Shown: positions 1 to 12,000 of the stretch, one piece after another
Layout of the letters: the number at the start of each line of letters is the position of its first letter
Numbering within the stretch: the first letter of the stretch is position 1
Source of the DNA: Imbricaverruca yamaguchii
Taxonomy: Eukaryota; Arthropoda; Thecostraca; Neoverrucidae
Assembly (NCBI GenBank): GCA_034440575.1
Contig: JAOTOL010001397.1
Span: 496,001 to 560,000, forward strand
Length of the DNA: 64,000 nucleotides
Direction of reading: 5' to 3'
Notes under the pieces: generated by a model
What the model saw: only the letters and a program-made list of their open reading frames with translations
The model's database searches: none
Told to the model about the DNA's origin: nothing
Position numbers and translations under genes: made by a program

Positions 1-178
1 ATTTCTGGATCCGCCTCTGACCTGTTTCGGTGCGCAATGTTCAGATCCCCTGGCCAAAGCTAAGTCTGGAAAACTCACACTGCGTGCACAGTGATGGTAG
101 TTTGCAATATAAAATTTTATAAATTGGTTGGGAAATTACAAACGGGCAGGACATACTTTTCCACATCTGCATTAACTC

Positions 179-1540
179 ATGACAAAAACAAGGCAGATGG
201 CAAGCCGAGAAGGGGGTCCATGTGTTAGGCAAAGTATACGAGCATGCCCTTCAGGGAAACTAGGAAATGGGGTGGGGAGGGATGAAATTGCATTGCCAAC
301 TCAGGAATATTCCAATAATGACACTAGTGTGCCTTGGCTGACACTAGTGTCAGCCAAGGCAATAGAACCTCAAAGTCTGCAAATATGGACAGCAGCAACT
401 CAAGGGGACAGAGTTTATAGTTCATCTAGTGATAAAAGAACTCAATATGAAAAAGCCAAAGGTGGTTATGGAGCATTTGTTAAGTGTATGATGTTTAATG
501 CTCAGAGTATCCGTTCCAAATTTGATGAGTTCAAGTGTTATGGTGCTGAGGAGGAACCGGATTTTGTTTGCATTACGGAGGCATGGGTCAGTGAAGCGTA
601 TTTTGGAGATAACTTACAGGACTATGAGATCCAGGGATACAATATGTTTTCGTGCAATAGGGGTCCAGCAATGAAAGAGGGTGGTGTAATGCTCTATATG
701 AATAGCTTCTTCAGTTCTCAAAAAGTAGCAGGTGGGGATAAAAATGTGTCTGTGGAGTCCATCTGGCTTGATGTCACTGTGGGAAAAGGCAACAGCAATA
801 CTCTTAGGATAGGAGCTTTCTGCCGATCAGGAACCCTGCCACATTCTCTGCAACTGGAGCTTGACAAGGTGATTTGTGAGGAAATCGGTAGAAACTTTAA
901 GAGGAAGTGCCTTATTCTCGGTGCCTTTAATCTAAAAGGTTATGAAAATGCTGGTGTGGGCTCCCCATCAGTCAAAATGTTTAGGAAATGCCTTGAAGAG
1001 GACCTGTTCTTACACCAGTTTGTATCGGAACCTACCAGGCATGGTTCATTCTTGGACCTTGTATTCTCGGATTTAAGTGACTTGGTTCAAGACTTGACTG
1101 TGGGCCAAACTCTGGGAAAAAGTGACCATAACATAGTTAGATTCAAGGCACACGTAGGGGAAATTATCAAGGATAATTTGGTAAAGGTTCCAAATTTCAA
1201 CAGAGCAGACTTTAACGGCATGAGAGCGGCTTTAAGTGCCATCAGATGGGAAGAAGAATTATCCAATTTAAATGCCTGTGAAATGTGGGAAAAGTTCAAA
1301 TCTTACTTGAAGGAAACTCAGATTAGACATGTCCCCCAAAAGCAAAGACGCAAAAGAAGGGTAGGAAAGCCAGCATGGCTTACACCAGACGGGATAAAAG
1401 CAATTAAGGCTAAGAAAACTGCATTTATAGTTTTTAAAGAAGCCTCAAATGTCGTTAATCTAAAGGCGTATCGAAAAGCTAGACACTGTGAAGCAAAAAA
1501 ACAGAGCAGCAAAGCGAGCAAAAGAACTGGATTTAGCTAG
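179..1540 (+). pseudogene. LINE endonuclease domain ORF (defective)
   Basis: From about residue 100 this reads as an exonuclease-endonuclease-phosphatase domain: N-A-Q-S-I near the start, an E-x-W motif (CITEAWVS), L-D-L-V-F-S and a closing K-S-D-H-N. The usual G-D-F-N catalytic motif reads G-A-F-N, so a catalytic aspartate is lost. The first ~100 residues resemble nothing I recognise and contain a 32-bp perfect palindrome (330-361). The frame breaks at a run of seven A residues near 1495-1501, and the reading continues in another frame. Confidence 0.85.
330..361. repeat. 32-bp perfect palindrome
   Basis: The 16 bases from 330 (TGCCTTGGCTGACACT) are followed directly by their exact reverse complement. 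It lies in the 5' part of the LINE reading frame. Confidence 0.9.
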
Positions 1541-3275
1541 AAACTGTAATGGGGACAGTAAAAAGTTATTTGGTTTCTACAAGCTGAGTGAAGTTTCTAA
1601 CACAATTGGTCCACTGGAAGTAAACGGGACTACATTGGGTGAGGATAGTGAGATGGTTGAGGAGCTGAGCAAGCAGTTCAAATCAGTGTTTACATTGGAA
1701 GATATGACCAATCTGCCGACCGTACACCATAGTTCAGTGACATGGGATCTGACAAATGATGTTGATTTCATTGATAGTGATGTTGTTTACAATCATATCA
1801 GGAAAATAAAGCCAAATAAGGCAGCAGGACCTGATGAAATGTATGCTAGTGTGTTGCGGGAAACGGAAAAGGAACTGGCATTTCCACTTAGTATAATATT
1901 TTGTAGATCAGTTTCACATAATGAAATTCCAACCGATTGGAAAAGGGCAGATGTAGTTCCCATTTTCAAGAAAGGAGAGAGGGAAAGTTGAAAACTATAG
2001 GCCAATAAGTCTCACATTCCCAGTCTGCAAGGTACTCGAATCAATTATCAAGGACAGAATAGTTGGTTATCTGGAAGGTAGCAGATTGATTCAAGATACT
2101 CAACATGGGTTTAGAAAAGGACGATCGTGTCTCACAAACCTCTTGGACTTTTTGAACTTCGCCACAGAACAATTTGATCAGGGAAATCAGGTTGATGTAG
2201 CATATCTTGACTTTAGTAAGGCCTTTGACAAGGTACCCCACAAACGGTTTATGATACAGCTTCAGTCCCATGGTATTGTAGGTAGCATCTTAAAATGGAT
2301 AGAGTTGTGGCTTTCAGATAGACAGCAAAGAGTGATGCTAAATGGTACAAAGTCATCATGGCAAAATGTTCTTAGTGGAGTCCCCCAGGGGGTCAGTACT
2401 AGGACCATTACTGTTCATTATATTTGTAAATAACATTGAAAGTGGCCTAAGCAGCAAAGTTTTGAGATTTGCGGATGATTTGAAGGTCCTTAGGGCAATA
2501 ACAGGTCAGGATGAGCATATCTCGCTGCAAAAAGACTTAGACGAACTTGTGAAGTAGTCCGAAGAATGGCAAATGAAATTTAACTTTGATAAGTGCAAAT
2601 CATGCATGTAGGTAAGCGCATGAAGGCTCCAACTTGATGGGTGGCCAAGTGCTATCAGTGACTCAACAGATTAGGATTTAGGTGTTATTTTAACACAAAA
2701 AAAGGGGAAAAGGAAGCCAGGAAGAAGGCACTGAGAATGCTCGGGGCAATAAATAGGAATGTATCATACAGAAGTGAGGAAGTGATCAGGAAGCTTTACT
2801 GTGCATACGTCAGGCCACATTTGGAATACTGCATCCAATCTTGGTCTCCTAGCTATGAAAAAGATTGTTGGCTTTTAGAGAGTACAAAAGAGGACTACAA
2901 AAATGGTTAATGGCATAAGCAACCTGGCATATGAGGAAAGATTGAAGAAATTGAATGTTTTCACTTAGATATAGAAGGCTGAGCGGAGATCTCATCGAGG
3001 TCTTTAAATTTGTCAATGGTCTGGAGAGGGGATACCTTGGGGAAATGTTTGAATTTAACAGAAATGATGCAATTAGAGGTCATAAATTCAAAATTAAAGT
3101 TAACCACAGCAGAACAAGGTTAAGGCAAACTTTCTTCACCAACAGGGTAGTAGAACACTGGAACCAGCTGCCAGAAAACATCGTCAGTAGCAGCACATTG
3201 AACATCTTTAAAAACAGCATAGACAATCATTATAAGAATAGAGGGCTTGCTTTTCAGTATTACAGGGAGGGCTGA
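1488..3275 (+). pseudogene. LINE reverse transcriptase and C-terminal region (frame-broken)
   Basis: Reverse transcriptase motifs are spread over several frames. Residues like P-I-S-L lie around 2000, F-R-K-G-R-S-C at 2110, D-F-S-K-A-F-D-K-V-P-H at 2210, G-V-P-Q-G at 2380 and F-A-D-D at 2470. Breaks lie near 1980 and 2395, and a stop occurs at 2555. The catalytic D-D pair is still present. The C-terminal region (2955-3275) is open. The pattern is that of an old copy collecting indels. Confidence 0.85.
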
Positions 3276-3594
3276 TTGACAGATTTGGTGGGCAACTGGT
3301 CCAGTGTACAGAGTGCAACCAAGAAGGGCCCTTGTGGCTCATAGTTGCACTAATCTTTTATGTCTTTATGTCTTTATATATCCTGCATACATGAATGGAA
3401 TAAGCGAACCAGTAAACTATACCGTGCATCATGTACGAAACAGCACACCAACCGCTGAGGACATCAGGTACACGATTCAGATCACATCACACAATATCCT
3501 GGTCTCATTAGTGGCGGATTCAGGAGCCAATGGTGCCACGCCCACCAATCACGCAAAGGGCGAGATCAGGGCACATGGGCAGCCCGACCTTTTA

Positions 3595-4170
3595 AGCCCA
3601 TAGCGTGATTTCTAGGGGCCCGGTCAGTCTTTGGGGCTACCATCGTGGTTTTGAATGGCAACCGTATGACTTTGGGCCCCAGAATAATTTGCAGTGGTCC
3701 AGGCGCTAACTTTTGAGAATCCAATCGTGATTTTCAGGTGCCCTGGTGCGATTTCGTGGGGGCCCAGCGCGATTTTTGCAGCGTCTCCGGATCGACCTTT
3801 TGAGTCCCCAGCGTGATTTTAGGTTCTCAAACTGTCTTTTTGGGTCACCCAGCGGCATTATCCATGACCACCGCACTTATGGGCCCCAATCGCGATTTTA
3901 ATGTGGCCCGGCGCGACTTTTTGGAGCCCCAATGGTATTTTCATGGGCCAGGTCCCACCTTTTGGCAACCCCAGGATCATTTTTGGGAACCATGAAGCGA
4001 TTTTTGGGTCCAGTGTAACTTTCTTGGGCCTGGTTGTAATTTTTGGGGCCAGTCGTTTTCATGTGTGTGTAACTTCTTGGGGCCCCAATATTTTTTTTGT
4101 CATGGGCTCCGGTGCGTTACTTAGAGGCCCAGCGGGATTTTTACGCGGTACGACGCAAATTTTCCGAACC
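3595..4170. repeat. Degenerate minisatellite rich in GGGCCC and CGATTTT
   Basis: A loosely repeated phrase of about 30 bp alternates a GGGGCCC or GGGCCCC block with a short gap and then GCGATTTT, GTGATTTT or similar. Units are too diverged for an exact period. ORFs here are artefacts of the repeat. The remainder, 4171-4950, shows no gene I can support. Confidence 0.6.
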
Positions 4171-5074
4171 AAAGCGCTATTATTGGGGGTCCAACAGCCT
4201 CCCAAGGATTGTGGGACAAAAGGGCACTGTCCCATTTACACCCTTCGGTAGGTCACCGACTACACATACACACAAGTTACCCATATGCGAAACCAGGAAC
4301 TTAGCTCCGAACTCACCAACACCGTGTAATCAATCTTAGAAAACTTCTAGCACTTCAATTTCCCGTTATTCAAAAGCAAGTCATGGACGCGGCTAATGTA
4401 AAGTGAAGGTAACTTGGCTGTAATGCTGCGGGAAATTCACGTCCTACTCGCATGTATCGCCGCTCTGGCGGCTGTCTCTGGAAGCTTTTGCGCGTTGTCT
4501 CCCATTACTACCAAGTTGAGGAAATATGGTGTGATGTCATCAAGGCGTGAAGGCAAACCTTTGTGTGCCCTTAAAGTAAAGTTAGGTATCATCTTGGTAA
4601 ATAATTTCTTGGCGGGAATGGGCGCTGCCATATTCAGTGAAGTAGTGCTTTAACTTCCATCTAGGATATTGTTCAGAAGGAAGGGTAAAGTAAGTGTTGA
4701 GAGATAAATATTTTTTTTTGGTAAGTGCACTGCTTTGAAACTGATGCAAGGTGTCGAGTTCAATCGGTTAAAAAAATATAAAGGAGGGTCATTTCTACAA
4801 AGCTTCATAGGGAGCCTGCCGCATTCACTGCTTTTGTCACATTTGCCACGCTTTGCCACTCAATTGCGTAGGCGCCCGCTGTGCTTTGCAAGCAAGGCCC
4901 TTTTACAAGTATATTCGTGGGAGGTCAGTGAGAGGTTGAATTGTGTAAGGGAATGAGATACGTGGAAGATTTTATATTAGTATGGTTTAGGGTGTTTTCG
5001 ATATAAATTTGGAGATCAGGGTAAAATTTATATCTGGATTTTCTAATGTCATGTTTTTCAACATGGTTAAGACG

Positions 5075-7225
5075 TTGCCACCACAAATCTTATCTGGAAT
5101 GATTACTTTTAAGTCAGCTGTGATAAACACAATTGATGATGTCATAGGCATGACACAGAAGGAATGTGCTACAATATTAATGGCATTTTATGGGTTAACT
5201 GCAAACATTTGCATGGCTTAATGGGACTGTGATGGCTGTGGCCTGTCTGATTCAGTATTAAAGTAATGCATTCTTGTTAGGTGTGAAATGCCAAAATGAG
5301 TACAACAGGATGTCAAAACTTCCATGGAAGTAATGCTTTTTAAAGTTTTGTTAAATCCTGCAAACACAGTTTTGTTAAATCCAGTTTTAAGGCAATTGCT
5401 TCAATATGATCATTCAAATTTTGGGTGTTCTGCAAGATACATAATTTGGAGATACTGATATCAATGATAATGATCCAAACATGTATACTAAAAACTGGCA
5501 TTGTATAATGTTGCTCATTACAGGTAGCCCCTTCACCTGGAATTGCACCACAAGATGTTGGTTGTATCAATCCCAGATCCATTATGGTGAGCAAAAGTAT
5601 GATGCTTGTAAACAAGATAAGTTAGAAATAAGGCATGAAGACTTCACAAACACCTACCAACAAGCACAATGTTGATACTTCTTTGGAAAGAATGTGGACT
5701 TGGTGTTCATTAAGTGGTATATTCCACCATATTTTGTGAATACTTTATCACTGACATGATTGGCTATGTTTGTGGAATAGCATTTATTATTATATATTTC
5801 TTTTCCAACTGAAAGGTAATCATTTGCAGAGAATATGAGTGGCTACATTGTCTTCATCATTTTTTAAAACCTTGTACTCAAGAGAATGTATTCCAAAGAG
5901 TCAAAACTCTCCTTAATCTGCAATGCCTTTTTCTTCCAAAACTGTTCAGGTTAGGCTGTTTCAGTTTTTTTTAATTAAAAAAATGTATTATTTAGAAATT
6001 TCATGCTAAAGGAATTTGTTTTCTTGCATGGGAGGTTTGGCTAACTTAGGCTAGGCTATTCCTGTTTTGTTAATTTTTGGTGCAAATGTGTATGCAATAT
6101 TATCTAACTCCAAGCTCCTTTTGTGGGCATTTTCTGCATCCCAAATCAAAAGTATGCATTTGCATAGGGAATGAGTGGTAGCAACATGTTAAACACATTC
6201 ATAAACATTGCATTGGGAAAAAAGTTATTTAAAGAAATATAAAATTATCTAAAGCTGCAAGGATACCATAAATTTGTGGTTTACTATGTTTTATCCATTC
6301 TTGTATTTTATATTTCTGATACAATTTTGTATTTCTGATGAATGTCACCAAGATGCAGGAACCATGAATTTTCTGTGCAAATGCTTTTCAAAACAATGTA
6401 TTATTGCAGTTGAAAGTAACAATGAGACCAGTTTTACACACATTTTCCCTCCATGTAGCATACAAAGGGGTTGTGTTTGGTTAAGGTGTATTAGGCTTTT
6501 GTTGTAAGCTGAAAAAAACATCTGGAAAACAGTTTAATTCTTCTATTGGCTTCTGTAAATTTCTGTTGAACTAAACTATTTTTTTAACAATAATTCAGAC
6601 TGGGTTAGGTTATGTTAGACATTTCAATGTTTAAAAAAGAAGATTTTCTTTCTTAAATTCTGCATTTTTTAAAGCAAATATTTGTTTCCTTGCATAGAAG
6701 ATTAGTCTTGGTTGGGCTATGTTATGTTTTTTACCATTACTTTTTGTGAACTTTATTAGTAAGTGTAACAGGGGCCATCTGCTTTAAGCCTGCAAAGAAA
6801 AGATACTATAAACCTGCACAAAGAGATGCTCATCACTCAACCAATACTACATCCTAAATTCCAAGGAACTATCTAACAATCTAGACAGCTACCAACCTAT
6901 CCATCTACCTATATAGCACTTCCCCTAATCCCACATAGCACACATATGATGTTTTCATAAATATATTCCCTGTCTCTTTAGTCAAAATGTATGATCTTTC
7001 ACTTGTAATTAGACATGTGGTTTGTTCCACTACCATGAAGCAATGCCATACTTTGTTGTGTAGTTTAGATAAATTTAATGTTTCACCATGCCTAGCAAAA
7101 CTATGCATGGTAAACACATGTTATTAAACTTGCTGAATGTGAGTGTTTATTTTTCTTATGGTGGTGTAGCAGGTCCATGGTTGTTGAAATTCAAATTTTA
7201 CCAACTTTCAGCACAATGTTTTGGA
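5075..7225. other. CpG-free AT-rich stretch without a recognisable gene
   Basis: Reading the + strand I find no CG dinucleotide in these ~2.15 kb, although CpG is common a few hundred bases to either side (for example near 4860 and from 7700). TG and CA are plentiful. No convincing coding region is visible; the short ORFs have no family resemblance. Confidence 0.7.
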
Positions 7226-7689
7226 AAAGCGTATGCTTTTTGGAAAACTCACCAAAACCTTGTCTGTGAATAAGTTCTGTGGAATCCATTTCTCAGGATG
7301 GAGGCTATGGACTCAAGGTGTGAAAGCCAGTTATGATGTTGACATAAGTCAAGAATATTTTGTAGACAAAAATAGCAAAATGAGAAGAATAACAGATATT
7401 AGTTAAACATTTTCATGGCAAATATATGAAAATGTAGCATTGCAAAATTGAATGAACCATTGTAGTTGAATGAAGCTATATTTTACTGCAGTCTATTCAG
7501 GCAGTCAAAGCAAAAGAGAAGGTGAAATCAGATTTGTGTTGAGTGTTGGTTTTCACATAAATTTAGGAATTTCAGGACATTGCTGTGATTTATGGGCATA
7601 TTTTTCTTCAAGAAAAACCTTTATGGTGTGGCTTCACTGATGTGAATCTAGCCAGCACCTCCTAATGGCTTGCAAGGCAGCCAACAGTC

Positions 7690-8200
7690 ATGTGGCTATG
7701 TCGACATGCCACATTACCTGTACGGCCGAAGCTAGGCGATGGCGAAGCTGGTATCAGTGTGGTGGAGAAAGCTGTGCTAAACAGCTGTATGCACAGTGTG
7801 TAGCATGCAATTATAACTGAGACTTATGTGACGATGGTGGTAATTGTGCTGAGCTGCACTCTGCAGACCACGCCACCGTCAAGCTGCGAAACTACATGTG
7901 TGTGCATACATTCAGGGGAACACCTTGCTGTAACACCATCCTGTTAAACAAGGAGCTTAATGGAAAGGCAGGATTCCAACCATCTTCCCATAAATGCAGC
8001 TTTTTAAGCTCATTACTGTCAATCACAATTTTAATTTTGTTCCCCTTGATTGGATGGCTAGCCTTAAAGTCCACACTTTAAGTCAAGCATATCCTATGCT
8101 TGGGGAAGTAGTTTAAAGATTACCATTGATGTATACTCTTAAACTATCATGGACAAGCTGCTTCTTTCTCTAAGATGTTTGGGGTGTACACTGCATTACT
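7690..8200. other. Unassigned stretch upstream of the first exon
   Basis: CpG content becomes normal again here. A further upstream exon of the + strand gene may lie around 7730-7890, since several AG and GT borders are available, but no reading is decisive. Confidence 0.3.
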
Positions 8201-8207
8201 AACATGA

Positions 8208-8819
8208 CTGCAGGCAGCTGTGAGAGACTGGTGGCTGAGATGCTGTGTGATGTGTGCACTGCATTGGGTGACTGCAGGCAGCTGCGATGAAGGGCACCAC
8301 TCTGGTGGCTGAGACGCTGTGTGATGTGTGCACTGTATTGGGTGACTGCAGGCAGCTGTGATGAAGGACACCGCTCTGGTGGCTGAGATGCTGTGTGATG
8401 TGTGGACTGCATTGGGTGACTGCAGGCAGCTGCGATGAAGGGCACCACGCTGGTGGCCGAGACGCTGTGTGATGTGTACACTGTATTGAGTGAGTGCAGG
8501 CAGCAGTGATGAAGGACACCACTCTGGTGGCCAAGGTGCTGTGTGATGTGTGCACTGTATTGGGTGACTGCAGGCAGCTGCGATGAAGGACACCGCTCTG
8601 GTGGCCGAGACGCTGTGTGATGTGTGCACTGTATTGGGTGACTGCAGGCAGCTGCGATGAAAGACCCCGATCTGATGGTGGGGCCGGTGGCCGAGGCGCT
8701 GTGTGATGTGTGCACTGTATCGGGTGACTGCAGGCACCCGTGATGAAAGACCCCGATCTGATGGTGGGGCCGGTGGCCGAGGCGCTGTGTGATGTGTGCA
8801 CTGTATCGGGTGACTGCAG
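8208..8819 (+). repeat. Acceptor-junction minisatellite, 74-86 bp unit
   Basis: About eight tandem units lead directly into the exon at 8820. Each unit contains GTGACTGCAG, the 3' splice site, followed by 40-52 bases that match the first bases of that exon, then a short linker. The last two units are nearly identical to the exon start; older, more distal units lack a 12-base piece. Long ORFs through this array on the minus strand are repeat artefacts. Confidence 0.9.
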
Positions 8820-9008
8820 GCAGCCGTGATGAAAGACCCCGATCTGATGGTGGGGCCGGTGGCCGAGGCGCTGGGCGTGACGCGCACTTGGCTGCTGGGA
8901 TGCGATGATCCGCTGCCGGAGAGCATTGACCTCCCTGTCAGTCTGATGGTGGAGCTGTTGGATGCAGCCGACTGTCTCTACCCCACTGATGAGCAGCGCT
9001 GGAGACAG
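8820..9008 (+). CDS. Unrecognised gene, first visible exon
   Basis: 63 codons, starting after TGACTGCAG and ending CTGGAGACAG before GTAACT. It is phase 0 at both ends. Residues include ALGVTRTWLLGCDDPLPES. It is embedded between an acceptor array and a donor array that both copy its ends. Confidence 0.75.
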
Positions 9009-12000
9009 GTAACTATAGCTGTACTGACTGGTGAGCAGTGCTGGAGACAAGTAGCTAACATAAATATAACTGTACCAACTGATGAGCAGTGCTGGAGACA
9101 GGGAACTAACTTAGATATAGCTGATTAGCAGTGCTGGAGACAAGTAGCTAACATAAATATAACTGTACCAACTGATGAGCAGTGCTGGAGACAGGGAACT
9201 AACTTAGATATAGCTGATTAGCAGTGCTGGAGACAAGTAGCTAACATAAATATAACTGTACCAACTGATGAGCAGTGCTGGAGACAGGGAACTAACTTAG
9301 ATATAGCTGATTAGCAGTGCTGGAGACAAGTAGCTAACATAAATATAACTGTACCAACTGATGAGCAGTGCTGGAGACAGGGAACTAACTTAGATATAGC
9401 TGATTAAGTGCTGGAGACAAGTAGCTAACATAAATATAACTGTACCAACTGATGAGCAGTGCTGGAGACAGGGAACTAACTTAGATATAGCTGATTAGCA
9501 GTGCTGGAGACAAGTAGCTAACCTAGATCTAGCTGATTGGCAGTGCTGGAGACAAGTAGCTAGCCTAGATCTAACTGTACCAACTGATGAACAGTGCTGG
9601 AGACATGCTACCATCCTGAATGCTCCCAACTGTCTTCTACTGATTACACCTGTCCTAGCAGCGTTGGAGGTGAATATTACCTGAATATGCCTATCACCAT
9701 AGGTGCTGTCTACTGTGTGCATCCCTCTACTTTTGCTGAAATGTTGCTGAGCCCACCTGATGGACAGCTGTGGCTGACAGTGTATCCCATCTGACAGACG
9801 GCTGAGGTTGACAGTATATCCCACCTGATGGATGGCTGTGGCTGACAGTGTATCCTACCTGACAGACGGCTGTGGCTGACAGTGTATCCCACCTGATGGA
9901 TGGCTGTGGCTGACAGTGTATCCTACCTGACAGACGGCTGTGGCTGACAGTGTATCCCACCTGATGGATGGCTGTGGCTGACAGTATATCCCACCTGATG
10001 TACGGCTGTGGCTGACAGTGTATCCCACCTGATGGACGGCTGTGGCTAACAGTGTATCCCACCTGACGGACGGCTGAGGTTTACAGTATATCCCACCTGA
10101 TGGATGGCTGTGGCTGACAGTGTATCCCACCTGATGGATGGCTGTGGCTAACAGTGTATCCTACCTGACAGACGGCTGAGGTTGACAGTATATCCCACCT
10201 GATGGATGGCTGTGGCTGACAGTGTATCCCACCTGATGGATGGCTGTGGCTGACAGTGTATCCCACCTGATGGACGGCTGTGGCTAACAGTGTATCCCAC
10301 CTGACGGACGGCTGAGGTTTACAGTATATCCCACCTGATGGATGGCTGTGGCTGACAGTGTATCCCACCTGATGGATGGCTGTGGCTAACAGTGTATCCT
10401 ACCTGACAGACGGCTGAGGTTGACAGTATATCCCACCTGATGGATGGCTGTGGCTGACAGTATATCCCACCTGACAGACATCTGTGGCTGACAGTGTATC
10501 CTACCTGATGGACGGCTGTGGCTGACAGTGTATCCCACCCAGTGTCCTAAAATTACTTCACCATTAACTGTGTGGATGAGGAGAGAAGTTGCTTCGGAAT
10601 AGTGAAAGATTGGAAGAAAATAAAGGATCGCCACTTAAGGATTAAAAAGCGGAATGACTTCCACTTCAGTCAGATGCATTTTTACAGTATTTAGCAGTCG
10701 TGTGCATGATGACTGCCCATACATCATGTGGCAAACCCGTAAAAACCTAAGACAAGGATGAAATAGCACAATTCCGTTAACTGTGAATTTCCAGGTCACG
10801 TCATCCATTATTTTATACTGATCCCACCTGATGTACAGCTGTGGCTGACAGTGTGTCCCACATCCCAGGTGGCTGTGGCCGACAGGATACCCCACCTTAC
10901 GTACGGCTGTGGCTGACAGGTGCGTCAGTGGCTGTGTCGCCTGACGGGCCGGCCAGCAGCCGAGTTTGTGTCGGCGGCGCCGCTGATGCTGGCCGTGAGG
11001 CGGCAGTTCCGACTTAGTCGTGACGAGGACCTGCAGGCGGTGACCGTGTGGCGGCGCGCGCAGCCGCCACCGTCTGACGTCAGCCAGCTGCAGCTGACCG
11101 TGCGGCCCGAGAACGGCCAGCGGCTGCGCCAGCTGGTGCATCAGCTGGGCTCCGAGGAGGCCGCCATAGAGTTCCTGCTGCAGATGGACGACAACTGCGG
11201 TACGACCGGACGATGCTGCTTACTGTTCCCTGTTACTCTGCTCCCTCCCAGTCTCTTCCCTGCCAGTCTGATCACTATCAGTCTGTTCCATGTCAGGCTG
11301 TTCACTGTCAGTTTGTTTCCTATGTCAGTTTGTTTCCTATCAGTCTGTTTCCTATCAGTATGTCCCCTGTTAGTATGTTCCTTATCAGTCTGTTTCCTGT
11401 TAGTATATTCCGTACCAGTCTCGTAGGAGAATAATTGAATCAAAGCAATCAAGCTTAGGTCGTTTATTGCTTGCGGTATGTAGGGAATTGTGTTTATGCA
11501 CAGTATGCATTTTTCATGAATGCTAAAATGATGCAGAAGTTGGATTAATGGTGTTGTCAAATAATGGAGTGTGCATATCATTGCAAGATAAAGATCATCG
11601 TAAATGTGTATACTGTGTACCATGAAAACAATCCACAGACCACTGAAAGCATGATTGGTGTGGGGCTCGCTCCGTTGAAGCTGGTGTGCGACTTGACCTT
11701 GCCAGACATTCCAATGAAGTGGTGCAGGTAGTGTATCTGTACCAATGTCGTGCGACCATCCTGTGTACGCGTGCGGTCCGGTCTGCAGGCAAGGGCGCGG
11801 CCCTGCGACGCACCCGCTGGCCGCCAAAGGTTCACTACGAGTCGAGTCGCGGCCAGGTGAAGATCGACGTCGGCACAGAGATGGTGTGCGTAGTGCTGTC
11901 GCAGTTCAAGCCTGCGCCACAGCCGGCAGCTCAGCCGGCGCCGACAGAGCCGCAGTCGGCGTCGGCCGCCGAGCCGACCGTGCCGCAGGCCGACGTCGAG

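Larger units (their letters stand above)
179..3378 (+). mobile_element. Decayed CR1/Jockey-type non-LTR retrotransposon
   Basis: The order is an apurinic-type endonuclease, a reverse transcriptase, then a short C-terminal region with the R-G-H, FF-x-N-R-V-V and W-N-Q-L-P motifs typical of CR1-like and Jockey-like elements. The 3' end (about 3320-3378) is a short non-coding tail ending in repeats of TATGTCTT, as expected for CR1-like elements. At least four frame breaks make it inactive. The 5' boundary is uncertain, so bases 1-178 may also belong to it. A second copy of the same family starts at 63528. Confidence 0.9.

Noticed and set aside
4414..4653. 79-codon ORF with a hydrophobic, signal-peptide-like start
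   Set aside because: No family resemblance, no supporting splice or poly(A) signals, and adjacent to degenerate repeats.
8147..10634. Minus-strand ORFs of 80-283 codons (His/Ser/Pro and GYTVSHS types)
   Set aside because: Artefacts of the acceptor and 34-bp arrays on the opposite strand of a real gene.
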